The notes beneath the pieces were generated by a model, which was given only the letters and a program-made list of their open reading frames with translations, was not told where the DNA came from and did no database searches. Made by a program: the position numbers and the translations under genes. Shown in pieces: positions 22,849 to 33,829 of a stretch of 64,000 nt of DNA. The DNA comes from Inia geoffrensis (lineage: Eukaryota > Chordata > Mammalia > Artiodactyla > Iniidae). The stretch lies in NCBI GenBank assembly GCA_036417435.1, contig CM070901.1, positions 51,863,001 to 51,927,000 of the forward strand. The letters are read 5' to 3'. How positions within the stretch are numbered: position 1 is the stretch's first letter; every line of letters starts with the position of its first letter.

Positions 22849-23326
22849 AGGTGTGTGTGTGACTATGTTAAATTCAACCATTAAATATTAGATAGAATAG
22901 GAAGATATACAATGAACAGAAGGGAGCTAAAGAAATAAGAACCACTTTTGCATAAATCATTACAATTCAGTTGTGGCATTGTTGGGAAATCAAGACCAGA
23001 TCATACTTTGGAAACAGTGAATACTTAGGAGAGAGAGTTTCTCTCTTATGCTCAAAGGCTGATGTTTCTTTTCAGAAGAAGATCTTTCCCAGTCCTTGAA
23101 AGTCATCACCAAGTGAGTAAATATGAAACATGTAAAATGGTTTCATATGAAGCCATCATAATGACTGAACCATTTTTTCTGGGTTTTTGGGACTGAATCT
23201 AAGCCAACACTGATGAGATTGCCTCTACTTAGACTTCTGTAAGTAGTGTGATTAGAAATGGTGGGAACCAAGTTAGAAAAAAAGGCAATAAGCATTCATA
23301 ATGTTTCAATGAAGCTGTTTACTGAA
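21861..23326. other. Single-copy sequence with a (TG)n tract
   Basis: No gene recognised over about 1.4 kb. The short frames at 21825-22224 overlap in different frames and match nothing known to me. A (TG)n microsatellite interrupts at 22820. Confidence 0.45.
22820..22861. repeat. (TG)n microsatellite
   Basis: About 20 TG units with one interruption (TAG). Confidence 0.95.
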
Positions 23327-23518
23327 GGAAAAAGAAAACAGTTAATGAAAGAGTAAACCTAAATATATATTTAGGTGCAGAGCCAAGGAAGATTGTTGAG
23401 AATAACTTAAGTTATAGTACTGGAAGGCAAATAGGTGATCTATGACAAATAGTCATTAAATACTTAGAAGGATACTCATCCAAACGGGGGTTTTATATCA
23501 GTTCAATTTAAGGTGGGT
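23327..23518 (-). repeat. Right arm of the diverged inverted repeat
   Basis: Reverse-complement partner of 20165-20346. The HAL1 target duplication (23509-23518) falls at its outer edge, so HAL1 inserted into or beside this repeat after it was in place. Confidence 0.7.
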
Positions 23519-25733
23519 GATTTCTGATTCTGGCCAAGATGGAGTAACCGAGGCTAAATTTGCCCACTCTCATGGAACAACTAAACAGTTGGGTAATTTA
23601 TATGAAACAATTGTTTGTAAGATGTTAGACATCAGAGAAAAAGAACAGTGATCCCTGAGAGACAGAAAACAAATTTTGTGTCTCATGATTATCTCAGTAT
23701 ACTACCAAGAGAGAGCTTCCAGGTCATGGCATAGGATGGGTAAATGCAGGGAAATCTTGGTGGTCTCCCTGGATTGAGGAGACAGAACTGGGAGTCTGGG
23801 GAGGCCAATGTGGCTAGAGTTTTGCAGGGTAGAGTGCTCTGAGGAGAGAGTTGCATAGAGAGCTTCGGAGATCTGCAGAGAATCTCCTTGTGTCTTCAGG
23901 TAGATACTGGTCAGCACGTGCTTATAAGGAAACTGCCTGAAGCTGGGAAAAGAATAACTTGAAATGATTAGAAGGAACAATCACCAAAACTCACACAGAC
24001 TCTTCCCACCAGAGTGGAAAATCTCATAATTCACGTGATATCAGGAAGAGTAGTCAGAAGTATCCTGCCCCAGTAGTGGGTTGACATTGTCCTAGACTAA
24101 GCACTGCTCTGGTTCCACCTAACAAAGCTTAAAAAAATGGCCAGAAAGGATCAAACTGTTTGGAAGTAAATTAATGGTGAAGCAGAAGAAAATTCAAAAA
24201 TATTAACAGAAGTACAAAAATATCCAACACCCAATAAGATAAAATTCATAATTCTGGCATTTAATAAGAAATTACCAGGTCTGCAAAGGAGCAAGAAAAG
24301 ATATGATCATACTCAGAAAAATCCATCAAAACCAACCCAGAAATGGTATAGATGACAAAATTATTAGACAAAAACATTCTGTATGCTCAAGCTAGAGAAA
24401 AGATTGAGTGTATTAAGGATTGTATAATGGAAAATATCAAAAAGAACTTCTAGAGGTAAAAACCACAATTTCTGAGATGAAAAATACACTAGAGAGGCCT
24501 AATGGCAGATGAGACAATGCAGAAGAAAATGTTATTGAACATGAAAAGACAGAGTAGAAACTATTCGAAATGAAGCAGAGAAAAAAAGATGGGAAAAAAT
24601 AATAGAGTATCAATTAACTGTGGTATACTTCCAATGTCCTAGGGTACATGTAACTGGAGTCCTTAAAGAGAGGAGAACAAAGCACCCAAAGAATCTGAAG
24701 GCATAATGGCCAAATATTGTCCAAATATTGTCCAAATTTGATGAAAACTATAGACCCATAATTCCAAGTTTCAACAAAAGCCCAAGAAATGTGAATAAAA
24801 ATACACCAAAGCACATCATAATCAAATTGTTTATAAATCAGTGATAAAGAGAAAAATCCTATAAGCAGCTGGAGAAAAATCATGCCTTATGTATAGAAGA
24901 AAAAAGTTAAGGATGACAATAGATTTCTCATCAAACATGCAAGAGGAAAAGCTAAAGCAGCTTTTAAAGAACTGATGGAAAACAACTGTCAGCTTACAAT
25001 TTTATACCCAGCAAAAATGTTTCAAAACCAAGGCTAAATAAAGATTTGTCAGATATACATAAACTGAAAAAAACTGGTTACTAACATATTCTTATACAGA
25101 GAGGAAATCCTCAGGCACAAGGGAAGTGATATGATGGAAATCTGGATCTACACAAAGGAATGAAGAGTATTGGACATGGTCACTATATGGGTAAATATAA
25201 GACTTTAAACGATTATTTTAATTTCTTTAAAAGAAAATGGTCAGTTAGAGCAAAAATAATAACAATGTATATTGCAGTTCATAACATATTTAGAGGCAAA
25301 ATGTATGAAAATATCACAAAGGCTGGGAGAGAAAAATGAAATATTGTGGTTGTTAGGTTCTTTTAATATATATGAATTGGTATAACATTACTTGAAGGTA
25401 GTTAGGTTCTTTTAATATATATGAAGTGGCATAATATTACTTGAAGGTAGATGGTGATAAGTTAAAGATGTATATTGCATAAACCTTAGAGCCACCCCTG
25501 AAATAATACTACAAAGAATTCTAGTTAGAAATCCAACAAGGTAGGCAATATGGAATCATAAGGGATACTCAACTAATCTCAAAGTAGGGATGATGGATAT
25601 TGTCTTGTTTGAAGTGATGGTTTAATGAGTATATACATCTGACAAAGTTTACCAAATTATATACTTTAAATAAGTGCATATTATTGCATACCAGTTTTAC
25701 CTTAATAAAGCTGTTAAAAGAGGTAAGATGGGT
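23509..25733 (+). mobile_element. HAL1 retrotransposon, nearly complete, with target duplication
   Basis: The element body is 23519-25723. It opens with the 5' 'ctggccaagatggagtaacc', carries an ORF1-like region with an L1-type coiled-coil and RNA-binding part in many broken frames (for example near 24500-25060, 'ctataagcagctggagaaaa' and 'caattttatacccagcaaaa'), and ends with the HAL1 tail 'cttaataaagctgttaaaag'. Flanks 'taaggtgggt' (23509-23518) and 'taagatgggt' (25724-25733) match at 9 of 10. HAL1 ('half L1') elements carry ORF1 without ORF2 and depend on L1. The length of about 2.2 kb is close to the usual full size. A 49-bp unit is tandemly duplicated inside it. Confidence 0.8.
25352..25449 (+). 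repeat. 49-bp tandem duplication within HAL1
   Basis: Two adjacent copies start 'gttaggttcttttaatatat' at 25352 and 25401 and end 'cttgaaggta'. They differ at only a few positions, so the duplication is younger than the element. Confidence 0.95.
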
Positions 25734-25739
25734 TTAACT

Positions 25740-27611
25740 ACTCAACATATCTAAAATAAAATATTTATTTTTAAACAATAAAGTGTTCCATAGTTCAGAT
25801 TAAAGTACCAGAAATACAACTCCACAATTTTGGAGAAAAAATTAGAATCACAAAAGCTGTGGCACTTACAAGAGCTAGAAGGTATTTTAGAAACCACCTA
25901 TCTCTCCTTCCCTTCTTCACTTATATAGAAATGAAGGTCCGGATACATACTATGAATTACTCCAACTTATCACCAATCATCCATGATGAGAGTGAACAAT
26001 AACAATAATAAAAAAAGCCAGTCCTTACTTAATTTGTTTATTTTCCTTTGAGACTCCCCAGGTGTAGCACTCCATAGGTTATACGCAAAAGCACACCTAT
26101 CGTTGTGTCCTAGGGGAGGGAGAGGACAGTGTTTTGACTGAGATGCTGGCAACTCAAGCTAACAGTGGAGTAGCACTAGAGCTCCTGGGATTAGCAATAG
26201 CTGAATTATATAGTTAAAGCCAAGGCGGCTGCCTTGTTACTGGTAATCATGATCTTCTTGAATTCTTTAAGTAAGCAGCGGCTTCAAAGACCTACGGTAT
26301 TAAACTTCAAAAAAAAAAAAAAGCACATTTGGGGAATTAACCCAATAAGTATGGTGCAGAGGGAAGAAGTATTAAAATCTATAACTAGATGGAATTTTGA
26401 ACATCTGAATAGACACTATAATTAAAGTACAGTGGATTACAATTGCTCTGGAAAAGAAGATTGGAGATTGCTTGATCTTTGCAAAGTGGATTTACAAAGG
26501 GTGGCTTAAAAACCTATGAGCAAAGAAAACCCTGACTTAGAAAGGAAAGGGACAGGAGGGAATCAAATGAGAATATGCAACTCAAGTAGGGCAGCCAAAG
26601 AGCAGGGTGAATTAATGTGAGCAAATGAGAATGAGAAAGGCTTTTCCGAATAACCAAGGAAAAATAGAGTTAAAGGAAAAGAGAAGCTGGTGGATGAAGA
26701 TGATTATAAGATTAAAGAAGACTTTGAAGGTTGTTGAGGTATGGCTAGATTCTCCCTCGCCCCCTCTGCCAACTCTAATAGGAGGAATGAAAATAAACTC
26801 GGACAATTAAAAGGCACTGAAGACTCCTCCAAGGGAGTGTTTGATAAAAAACAGGGAAGGAAATGTGTTACAGCTTTGGCTTTCCATTAGGAAATAGCCC
26901 TGCTAATCAAAACTGGAAGGCAGTTCAGGGTGGCGCTCACTTTAGGAGGGTTTTCGGTGTTTGTGTAGAATTTAAATAAACTAGGAAATAAACCAGGAAA
27001 GATATCAGCCTTCGGAAAAGCTAGAAACATCTTTGTAATAAATGTCTGCCAAAACTGATGCCAGTGTTTAGCAGAATAGTGGAATCGATTTGGACATAGG
27101 AAAAAAATCTACAAAAGTTTGAAAAATAAACGTAGTTAAATAGCCTGGTTGTTTAGGTATTTAAATTAGGTTAGGTCATGCTTTAACTCTTTTAAGCAAA
27201 ATTACAAAGAAATGGACTGTACGGTATGAACAGGCGAAATAAAATGATCTGTCATAAACCCCTTTTCTAATAGAGCTGTGGAAATAAGCCCTGGTTGTCA
27301 TTTTCTAAGCTTAGGGCTTTAAGGGATTTAGGCAACAAGCCCAAGTCTTTCTCCACATGTTGGAGCAACTACCTGCTTTACTTGGTATCGGGCGTCTAGG
27401 AATCCTACTTGCCCTAAAACACTTCCATTCTCCATTTGCCAGGACCTTGGGATTCTCCAGGTACAACCCTTCATTGGATGAAAACATCCTTTCAGCCTAA
27501 ACACAGTTATATTACCTGGGAGAGGTAAAATATATTGTCCTTCAGTATTACTTAATAGAGGGATTGATTTGGACTGATTTTCTTAAAGAATAAGAGCTAT
27601 AAAGGCTTAAA
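25740..27611. other. Mostly single-copy sequence
   Basis: No gene recognised over about 1.9 kb. A possible very old SINE trace ('aagagctagaaggtatttta') lies near 25870. An A-run of about 14 lies near 26308. Opposed frames at 26612-26810 are mutual shadows without a domain. Confidence 0.4.
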
Positions 27612-27815
27612 GAAATAATAAGAGCTAACATTTATTGAGTGCCAGGTACCATGCTAACTGATCCACATAAGATTATCTCATTAATCCTCTGGCCAATCCT
27701 TTGAAAAAGGTACAATATAATCCCACTTTGCTGATGGGAAAATAAAGGCACAAAGAAGTTTAGATAGTTGCCCAGGATCAAATAGCTCATGAAGAGTGGA
27801 GCTGATATTTAGAAG
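27612..27815 (+). repeat. MIR SINE, nearly full length
   Basis: Clear sense MIR: 'gctaacatttattgagtgcc', then 'agattatctcattaatcctc', then 'tttgctgatgggaaaataaa', then 'tagttgcccaggatcaa', then 'gaagagtggagctgatattt'. Confidence 0.9.
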
Positions 27816-28145
27816 GATGTAGGGGACAGGGTGCTATAGAGAAGAGAAGGGACCTGTCAATAAGGGAGGGGATCCTAAAAACCCAAATCCCCACCTCTTA
27901 CAAGAAGCATCCTCTGACTTTCCTACACTTTGGTAGAGATCTTTATGTTCCCATTTTATGGTTAGATCATATATACCTAAAATTCTGTGATTCAACAGTT
28001 ATATTAGAGTAGGGTCCTAGAAGAAAAAAGGAGAAGATGGGTGAATTTATTGATGGGAGACGAAGAAGAGATTGAGAAAGTGATTCAAGAGGCTCAGGCA
28101 GGGTCCCTGTGATGGGATAAACTGAGAAGTCTAGAGCAGCTCAAG

Positions 28146-28310
28146 GGCTTCTCTTGGTGGCCTCACTTCCCCATCCATTCTGACAGTGAATTTTCTACTG
28201 CTTTCTGAGTGAAACCCCCTCCCAGATACATAGGGAACACTCCGTCATCAAACACATTTGCCTGAACCTCACTAATGTATCATCTCAAAAACTCTGTGCA
28301 TTTGTAAACC
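28146..28310 (+). repeat. Direct repeat copy A, unidentified family
   Basis: About 165 bp align in the same orientation with 30306-30470 at roughly 70-75% by eye. Shared blocks include 'gctttct', 'tgaaaccc', 'gtcatc', 'catttgcctga / catttacctga', 'atgtat' and the terminal 'tgtgcatttgtaaac', after which similarity stops in both copies. I cannot name the family. Confidence 0.75.
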
Positions 28311-30024
28311 TTTTACCTTGCTGGGGCCAAATGGGGAAAGCAGGCTATGGATATCTGTATAAGGGCTGAGAATAGGCTTGTGTGACCAAGTCTGGGGACT
28401 CAGGTTGAGGATGGGGGCTGATGGTGAGCCAGGCATGAAGAAGGGGCTTGAGGGGAGATACATCTGGATAGGCTGGAGGATGATGTCTTCACTGCTTTTA
28501 GTAGCTTAGCCAGAAGCTGGATTAGCTCTCTGAGTTAGCTCCTTGGAAAGATAGATTGATAGCTGGCATCTGGTCCCTTCAGTCCTAAAGCTCTCACTGT
28601 CGTGCAGTCAACTAGATGTTCCTCAGCACCCCTCACCCCTCCATTTCCTATACATTTTTAGAACATTATGGGAATGGGTTCTTTCTACTGGATACCTTTC
28701 CATGGTGTACTCACCTGTACTTCACCCAGAAACCTCTCCCCAGGAGGGGAAAAGGATGGGAATCCGCACACTTGGCTGCTTTGCCAATGAGCTTCTCAAG
28801 AGAAATCTTTTATGTGGTACAAGCGGTGGTTGTACTTCTGTCCCCTTTGCAGGTCTGGACAGTGATGAACCAGGTGAGCAGTACTGGGAGGGTGCCCACT
28901 GGAAGCAAAGAACAGAGTGTGCAGTGGGGAGGGTGCTTTGGCACCATTTAAAGGTGCCTACAGTTATCAGCTACAAGGGCAGGGCTCAGTCCTGAATTCT
29001 GAGAGGTAGCTGGATGGTTTTCGGGAGAAACGATCACCGAGTAACCAGGAGGCAGAGCCCAACCCAATGCTAGGACAATGGGAACCTAGCAACCCAAGTT
29101 AAAGCATGTGGGCAACAGGAGTTTGCAAACAGAGGTAAGCAGGTTGGGATGCACACACAGAATTGGAGGTAAGAAGAAACTAGAACAGCAAACAACCCCT
29201 AGAGTGTGATGACCATGCACAGACCTGGCTAGGAAGAGCTGACATTGCACAGGGTGGTTTCAGCATGAGCAGGCAAAGGTCTTTGGTCAGGGCTTGAGTC
29301 TATTTACAGAGAGTGGAGCAAAGGATGGGAAAGTGCCTTGTCTGTACAAGGTACCAGAACTAGGCAGAACCCAGGGTCAGTCAGGCTGAACTTGCCAGGA
29401 AGGCCAGAAAAGAGGTCAGCCCTGGTGGTGGGTTGGGCATGGCCTGTACCATCTAGAAGGGCTCTGAGACCCGTTGCAGAGGGTCACAGGAACAGAGAGC
29501 AGGATGTGGTATTATCTGAGGTCAGCTAAAGGAAGATTGAAAGCTCAGCAAACTTCCAAGCAAGTAATAGTGGTTCAAGCGAGATCAATCATAAAATACC
29601 CAGGAGAGCACTAAAGGAGCTCAGCTCAGACAAGGTCCCCTGTTGCATGAACTCTTTTCCTCCGGGCAGCTCCTAGAAACCCAGTTGCCCCTTCCTCAGG
29701 GTTTAGCCCAGAGGCACTAGAGGATCTCAGCTGGTTCAGGAATCTCTGTGTCTCTTGGGAAGGGAGAGGGGAGGCATTCTCCACATTTACCTTGGTACGC
29801 TGGAATCTGAATTTGGAGGGAGGCCATGGTCTTTGAGTGGAGTTCTTTGGGGTATTTATTTCTGGGCTTTTTGGGGCTGGATCCTGCAAGAGTGCTGGTC
29901 ATCCTGTAGCGGATCATCTTCCCAGCTTGAGTCTTCTCATTTAATATCCAGCCCCTTCCCATCTTTCTAAGACAGATGTAGTGATCCAATCACGTAAGCC
30001 CCGAGGAAAAGAATAACATTGGTT
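28311..30024. other. Single-copy sequence, no gene recognised
   Basis: Non-repetitive and moderately purine-rich. Overlapping frames at 28616-28995 and 29626-29989 have no recognised domains. I see no exon that I would defend. Confidence 0.45.
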
Positions 30025-30290
30025 TATTGATTCCTTTACTCATTCATGCAGTGAAGGCTTATTAAGAACCTATGAGGCATGGTGCCCTGGATATGATGGT
30101 GAGCTTGTTACGTGCAACCCCTGCCCTCCAAGCACCTAACAGTGAAGAAGGCAAGACAGAGAAGTAAACAGCCGTCATATGACTATGAGGTCAGTGGGAT
30201 ATGACAAGGACACACACGAGTGCTGTGGGACAGCAGGCAAGAGGCATCTAACTCTGACCTGGAGGGTCAGGGAAGGTTCTAGGAGGTGGT
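30025..30290 (-). repeat. L2 LINE remnant
   Basis: Complement of the L2 3' end: 'ctcattcatgcagtgaaggc', then 'aagaacctatgaggcatggt', then 'cccctgccctccaagcacct', continuing weakly to 'gggtcagggaaggttctagg'. Confidence 0.6.
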
Positions 30291-30305
30291 CACTCTTGGT
30301 CTCTG

Positions 30306-30470
30306 GAACTTTCCTTAGTGGCTGCACTTCCTCACACATATTCTGGCACTGAATGCTCTACCGCTTTCTAAATGAAACCCACCCCATAAACACAGGCAAG
30401 ACTGTTGTCATCATAAACATTTACCTGAAACACACCAATGTATTATCTCTAAGGCCTGTGCATTTGTAAA
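30306..30470 (+). repeat. Direct repeat copy B, unidentified family
   Basis: Same-orientation partner of 28146-28310, separated by about 2.16 kb. Both end at 'tgtgcatttgtaaac'. Confidence 0.75.
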
Positions 30471-30649
30471 CATTATATCTCTAATTGTGGAATGAAAGAT
30501 TATTTCCTATTCAAAGGAATTTCAGGCTTCAGCAGGTGGTTATAATGGGTACTTTTTCTATATTTAAAAAAAATTGTGAGCAGGCGAGCATGCTGCTTGG
30601 AAAGTGAGCACGTGAAGTATGATTATAAAGGATGTAATCAGACCAGTTT

Positions 30650-30835
30650 CTTCTGTATATTCTAATACACCATCAAAATTAAAAGACAAATTCCAAACTG
30701 GAAAAAATATTTGCAGCACATGTGATAGATGAAAGAATTCTCTCCTCAGTGCATAAAGACCATTTAAAAACCATTAAGGAAAACGACAAACAGCCATGTA
30801 GAAATACGGGCACAGGACTTGAGAAGACAATGTAG
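30650..30835 (+). repeat. Small L1 ORF2 fragment
   Basis: Reads as a decayed internal piece of L1 ORF2, sense strand: 'aattaaaagacaaattccaa', then 'ggaaaaaatatttgcagcac', then 'aagaccatttaaaaaccatt', then 'aatacgggcacaggacttga'. Confidence 0.6.
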
Positions 30836-30859
30836 TTCTGTTAATTTACAGTCCTTTTA

Positions 30860-31020
30860 CGTCCACAACTCTAATACAGGAAGAAAACTCAGAATTGTTA
30901 TGGAAAACTTACAAGAAAATTAATCTGACACATTATAGTGATAGACATATTATTATTATGTTGCATAATAATTAGACTTAATTTGCATAAAGGCTGTAAT
31001 TAGTATTACTCTTAGCCAAA
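30860..31020. promoter_or_regulatory. Possible conserved non-coding element
   Basis: A TAAT-rich, repeat-free stretch with 'gaaaattaatctgacac', 'gcataataattagactta', 'atttgcataaaggctgtaat' and 'ttagtattactc'. The texture is enhancer-like. No conservation test is possible here. Confidence 0.25.
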
Positions 31021-31108
31021 GTTTCAGTTCTTTTTCTCACTTTTAAAGTTTCTTGGCAACTGTAATTATCGTCAAGGATGTCAATTTTCCCTCAACACCC
31101 TCATGTTT

Positions 31109-31154
31109 TCTCTCTCTCTCTCTCTCTCTGTCTCTGTCTCTCTCTCTGTCTCTG

Positions 31155-31203
<49 letters not shown>
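31109..31203. repeat. Compound (TC)n / (CA)n microsatellite
   Basis: (TC)n with TGTC interruptions at 31109-31161 is followed directly by about 21 uninterrupted CA units to 31203. Frames made of Ser/Leu or Thr/His repeats here are artefacts of the microsatellite. Confidence 0.97.
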
Positions 31204-31206
<3 letters not shown>

Positions 31207-33389
31207 CATGTGCGAGGACTTGCACAGGCAATGGTAAATATCCTAGATCAGGTCCCATATCTCTGCTGTTTCTACTCACCCTTCCATGGCTGAAGCTCCC
31301 TCTGTGATCCCCTAGGTTCTCCTACGTCTGGAACTGGTATTTGTTGAGCAATAGTAAGTTTCTAGCTCCTTCTCTCCTCCCACATTCCCAGGCGTCCCTT
31401 TGCTAAATTCTTCAAGGCAGAGAACTCCGCATGGAGGGAGTGGACAGTCTTTCTAGAGGGAAAGTGGCAGTAGCGTGCGGGGCGGAGGGGAACTTGGTGA
31501 AGGAGCACAAACAGGTCATTGATGGTGGCTCAAGGGAGGTGAGAGGAAGGGACAGAAAGACTGTGCAGTCCCAGTGCCTGGGAACGAGTCCGGGAAGACC
31601 AAAGGCGGGGAAGAGGGCTCAGACACCTCTGGCTCCAGGCCCAGAGGCTGCAGTGCAAGAAACCAGCAATTCCAGTCTTTTCCCCTTGCAACCACTGCAG
31701 AAAATAGCTTCTTAGGGAGCAGCCCAGATACATGCACATGAGGACAGCCAAGTGAGCAAGGGAACAGAGCAGTCACAGAGAATCAGGGCTCTCTGACTTA
31801 GGCCATCTCCTCTGAACCTCCATTCCTGATATAGCATCTGCTCTGGGTCCCCCAAGACTGAGCGTGGTTTTTAGGAGCCCAAGGAGGCTCCCTTCCACCT
31901 CTACCCTGCACACTGCTTTGTTGGTGCATGAAATTCCTTTCATGGGAGATAAAATCCTTAGTTCCACAATTAAAGATAAGAGGTTAAATTGCCTAGGGAA
32001 ACTAATGCATTATTATGAAGGTGTTTTTGTCAAGTTGTAAAAGACTTCAAACGTTATAGAATCCTCTTCTGTTTTGATGGGAACAACGAGAAGGCAGAAG
32101 GACCGAGAGATCAAGACCGGGCAGACTACATTGAAAAGAACCACCCCAGGTTGACTGTTACCTGGAATCTTAATGACTTTTTATGACTTGTCTTTAAGAA
32201 ATGAAAATGCCTGAGGCCTAGTGTTCCGCTGGCTCATATTATAGAAATGATGCAGCTAGTCCAAGCCAGAGCACTAGGTGAGGAGAGGTGGAGATGGCAG
32301 GTGACAGATAGGCTATACTTCCTAACAACAAGTATTTGTCACCACCTGGGCTGCCCAACATCCTCAAGATCTATTTACTGTTCCTGGGGCAACTGGAACC
32401 TCTGAAGGTTAGAAGGTTGCAAGGCTGTGAGGACCTGGTTCTCCTGATTTTTGATTCTTCCTCTCAGCACAGTTCTTGGCTTCTGCATTTTCTACTGAAG
32501 ACAGCTGGGAGGGAGTGAACAGAGAGGTCTTGGAGTGGGGAACCAGCTGCCAGATATAATGACCAAGATCAGTTTTCCTCAAACTTATATTGTCATCCAT
32601 ATAGCCCCTCTTTATTTTATGGCCTACTCTTGATGTTTCATAGTCCTATAATTACACAGGGACTGACACTGTTTGCTTATGTGTGAGGACATGCCATTCT
32701 GTTATTTTAATCTATGGCAATAGTTTGTACCAACATTATTAAGTAGAAGTGACCAGACCCAAGAAACAGACACTGGAAGGTTGAAAAGGTTAATGAGAGA
32801 GTCATAAAGAAGCTGGTGGACTGTTGGCAAACATTGCTTCACTGAGGTTTTTTAGAAATTTGGAACTTATGTGAGTCCCTGGAGGGAAAAGGAGATATTA
32901 CATGCACAGATATTTTATTTATTGTCTTCTCCCCAAACAGTAAGTAATAGATGAAATCACAGGGTTATAGAATTGTATTACCTTTTGGCTTTGGCCAAGT
33001 AATACTTTAATTTTTCAACTAGAGATAACAGACAGCTCCTATTACTCTGAGGCAGGGGAAGGGCTACTGTAAAAGCTTCCCGTAAGAGGATTTGTTCTGG
33101 GCTTTAGTGGCTCCTGGGGGAAAATGCACAGGGTGCTGGATGATCTAGGGAAGAGTGTCAAGGATTAGGGTAAGCTCCCTCCCAGAGGCAGGCCAGTCAG
33201 ATTTACAGTGATTCATGAGCTGAGCTTTCTGAATCCCAGTAGTGATCATGGCTTATTTCTCCTTCCCAGCTCTTCATGCCCAGCCCTTAACCTCACATTA
33301 AAAGCTCAAAAGGCCAGTAGGTCAGTGCTTGAATCCTCCTACCATTCATGTCCTGCAGGATCTGGGGTCAGGCATTCCTGGCTATATGA
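31204..33389. other. Single-copy sequence, no gene recognised
   Basis: About 2.2 kb of ordinary non-repetitive DNA. Opposed overlapping frames at 31431-31776 show no domain or signal. Nothing else is supportable. Confidence 0.45.
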
Positions 33390-33550
33390 GAAAGGATACT
33401 AATGATTACTACATGTGTATAAATCAGGTTAGATTAAACTATGCTGCAGTTACAGACAACCCAAAATCTTAGGGGCTTAGCAGCAAAAATTTATTTCTTG
33501 CTTCTGCAAAATCTACTATGATTCCCAGCAACTATCCAGAAAGCTGTCCC
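33390..33550 (+). repeat. Old interspersed repeat flanking the minisatellite
   Basis: Contains a widely dispersed mammalian motif series ('aactatgctgcagttacaga', 'acccaaaatcttaggggctt', 'gcaaaaatttatttcttgct') and appears to resume after the minisatellite near 33730-33850. I recognise the pattern but not the family name with certainty. Confidence 0.45.
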
Positions 33551-33661
33551 CATCCATCCAATCACTCCTCAACTCACCCACCCACCCATCCATCCACCCA
33601 TCCATCCATCCACCCACCCACCCACCCACCCACCCATCCATCCATCCATCCATCCATCCAT

Positions 33662-33692
<31 letters not shown>

Positions 33693-33728
33693 TCCAGCCA
33701 TCCATCCATCCATCCATCCATCCATCCA
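33551..33728. repeat. Tetranucleotide minisatellite of CCAT/CCAC/CCAG units
   Basis: About 44 four-base units arranged in homogeneous blocks: mixed CCAT and CCAC, then CCCA runs, then CCAT, then a CCAG block (about 33662-33690), then CCAT again. Because the period is 4 and no stop codon is made, open frames appear on both strands (His/Pro/Ser on plus, Trp/Met/Asp/Gly on minus). They are not genes. Confidence 0.97.
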
Positions 33729-33829
33729 GGCTGCTCCAGTCTTTAGGCCCCTGTCATTTCAACCCATGGCCTCTAAACTCTCCACCAAAGGGCAAGAGGG
33801 AAGCTGGAGAATTTGAGCCTTTTTAAAAT

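Noticed and set aside
31043..31307. Ser/Leu/Thr/His or Val/Cys repeat open frames
   Set aside because: Direct translation of a (TC)n/(CA)n microsatellite.
33518..33826. Pro/His/Ser-repeat protein
   Set aside because: Encoded by a period-4 minisatellite that stays open in several frames on both strands; no gene context.
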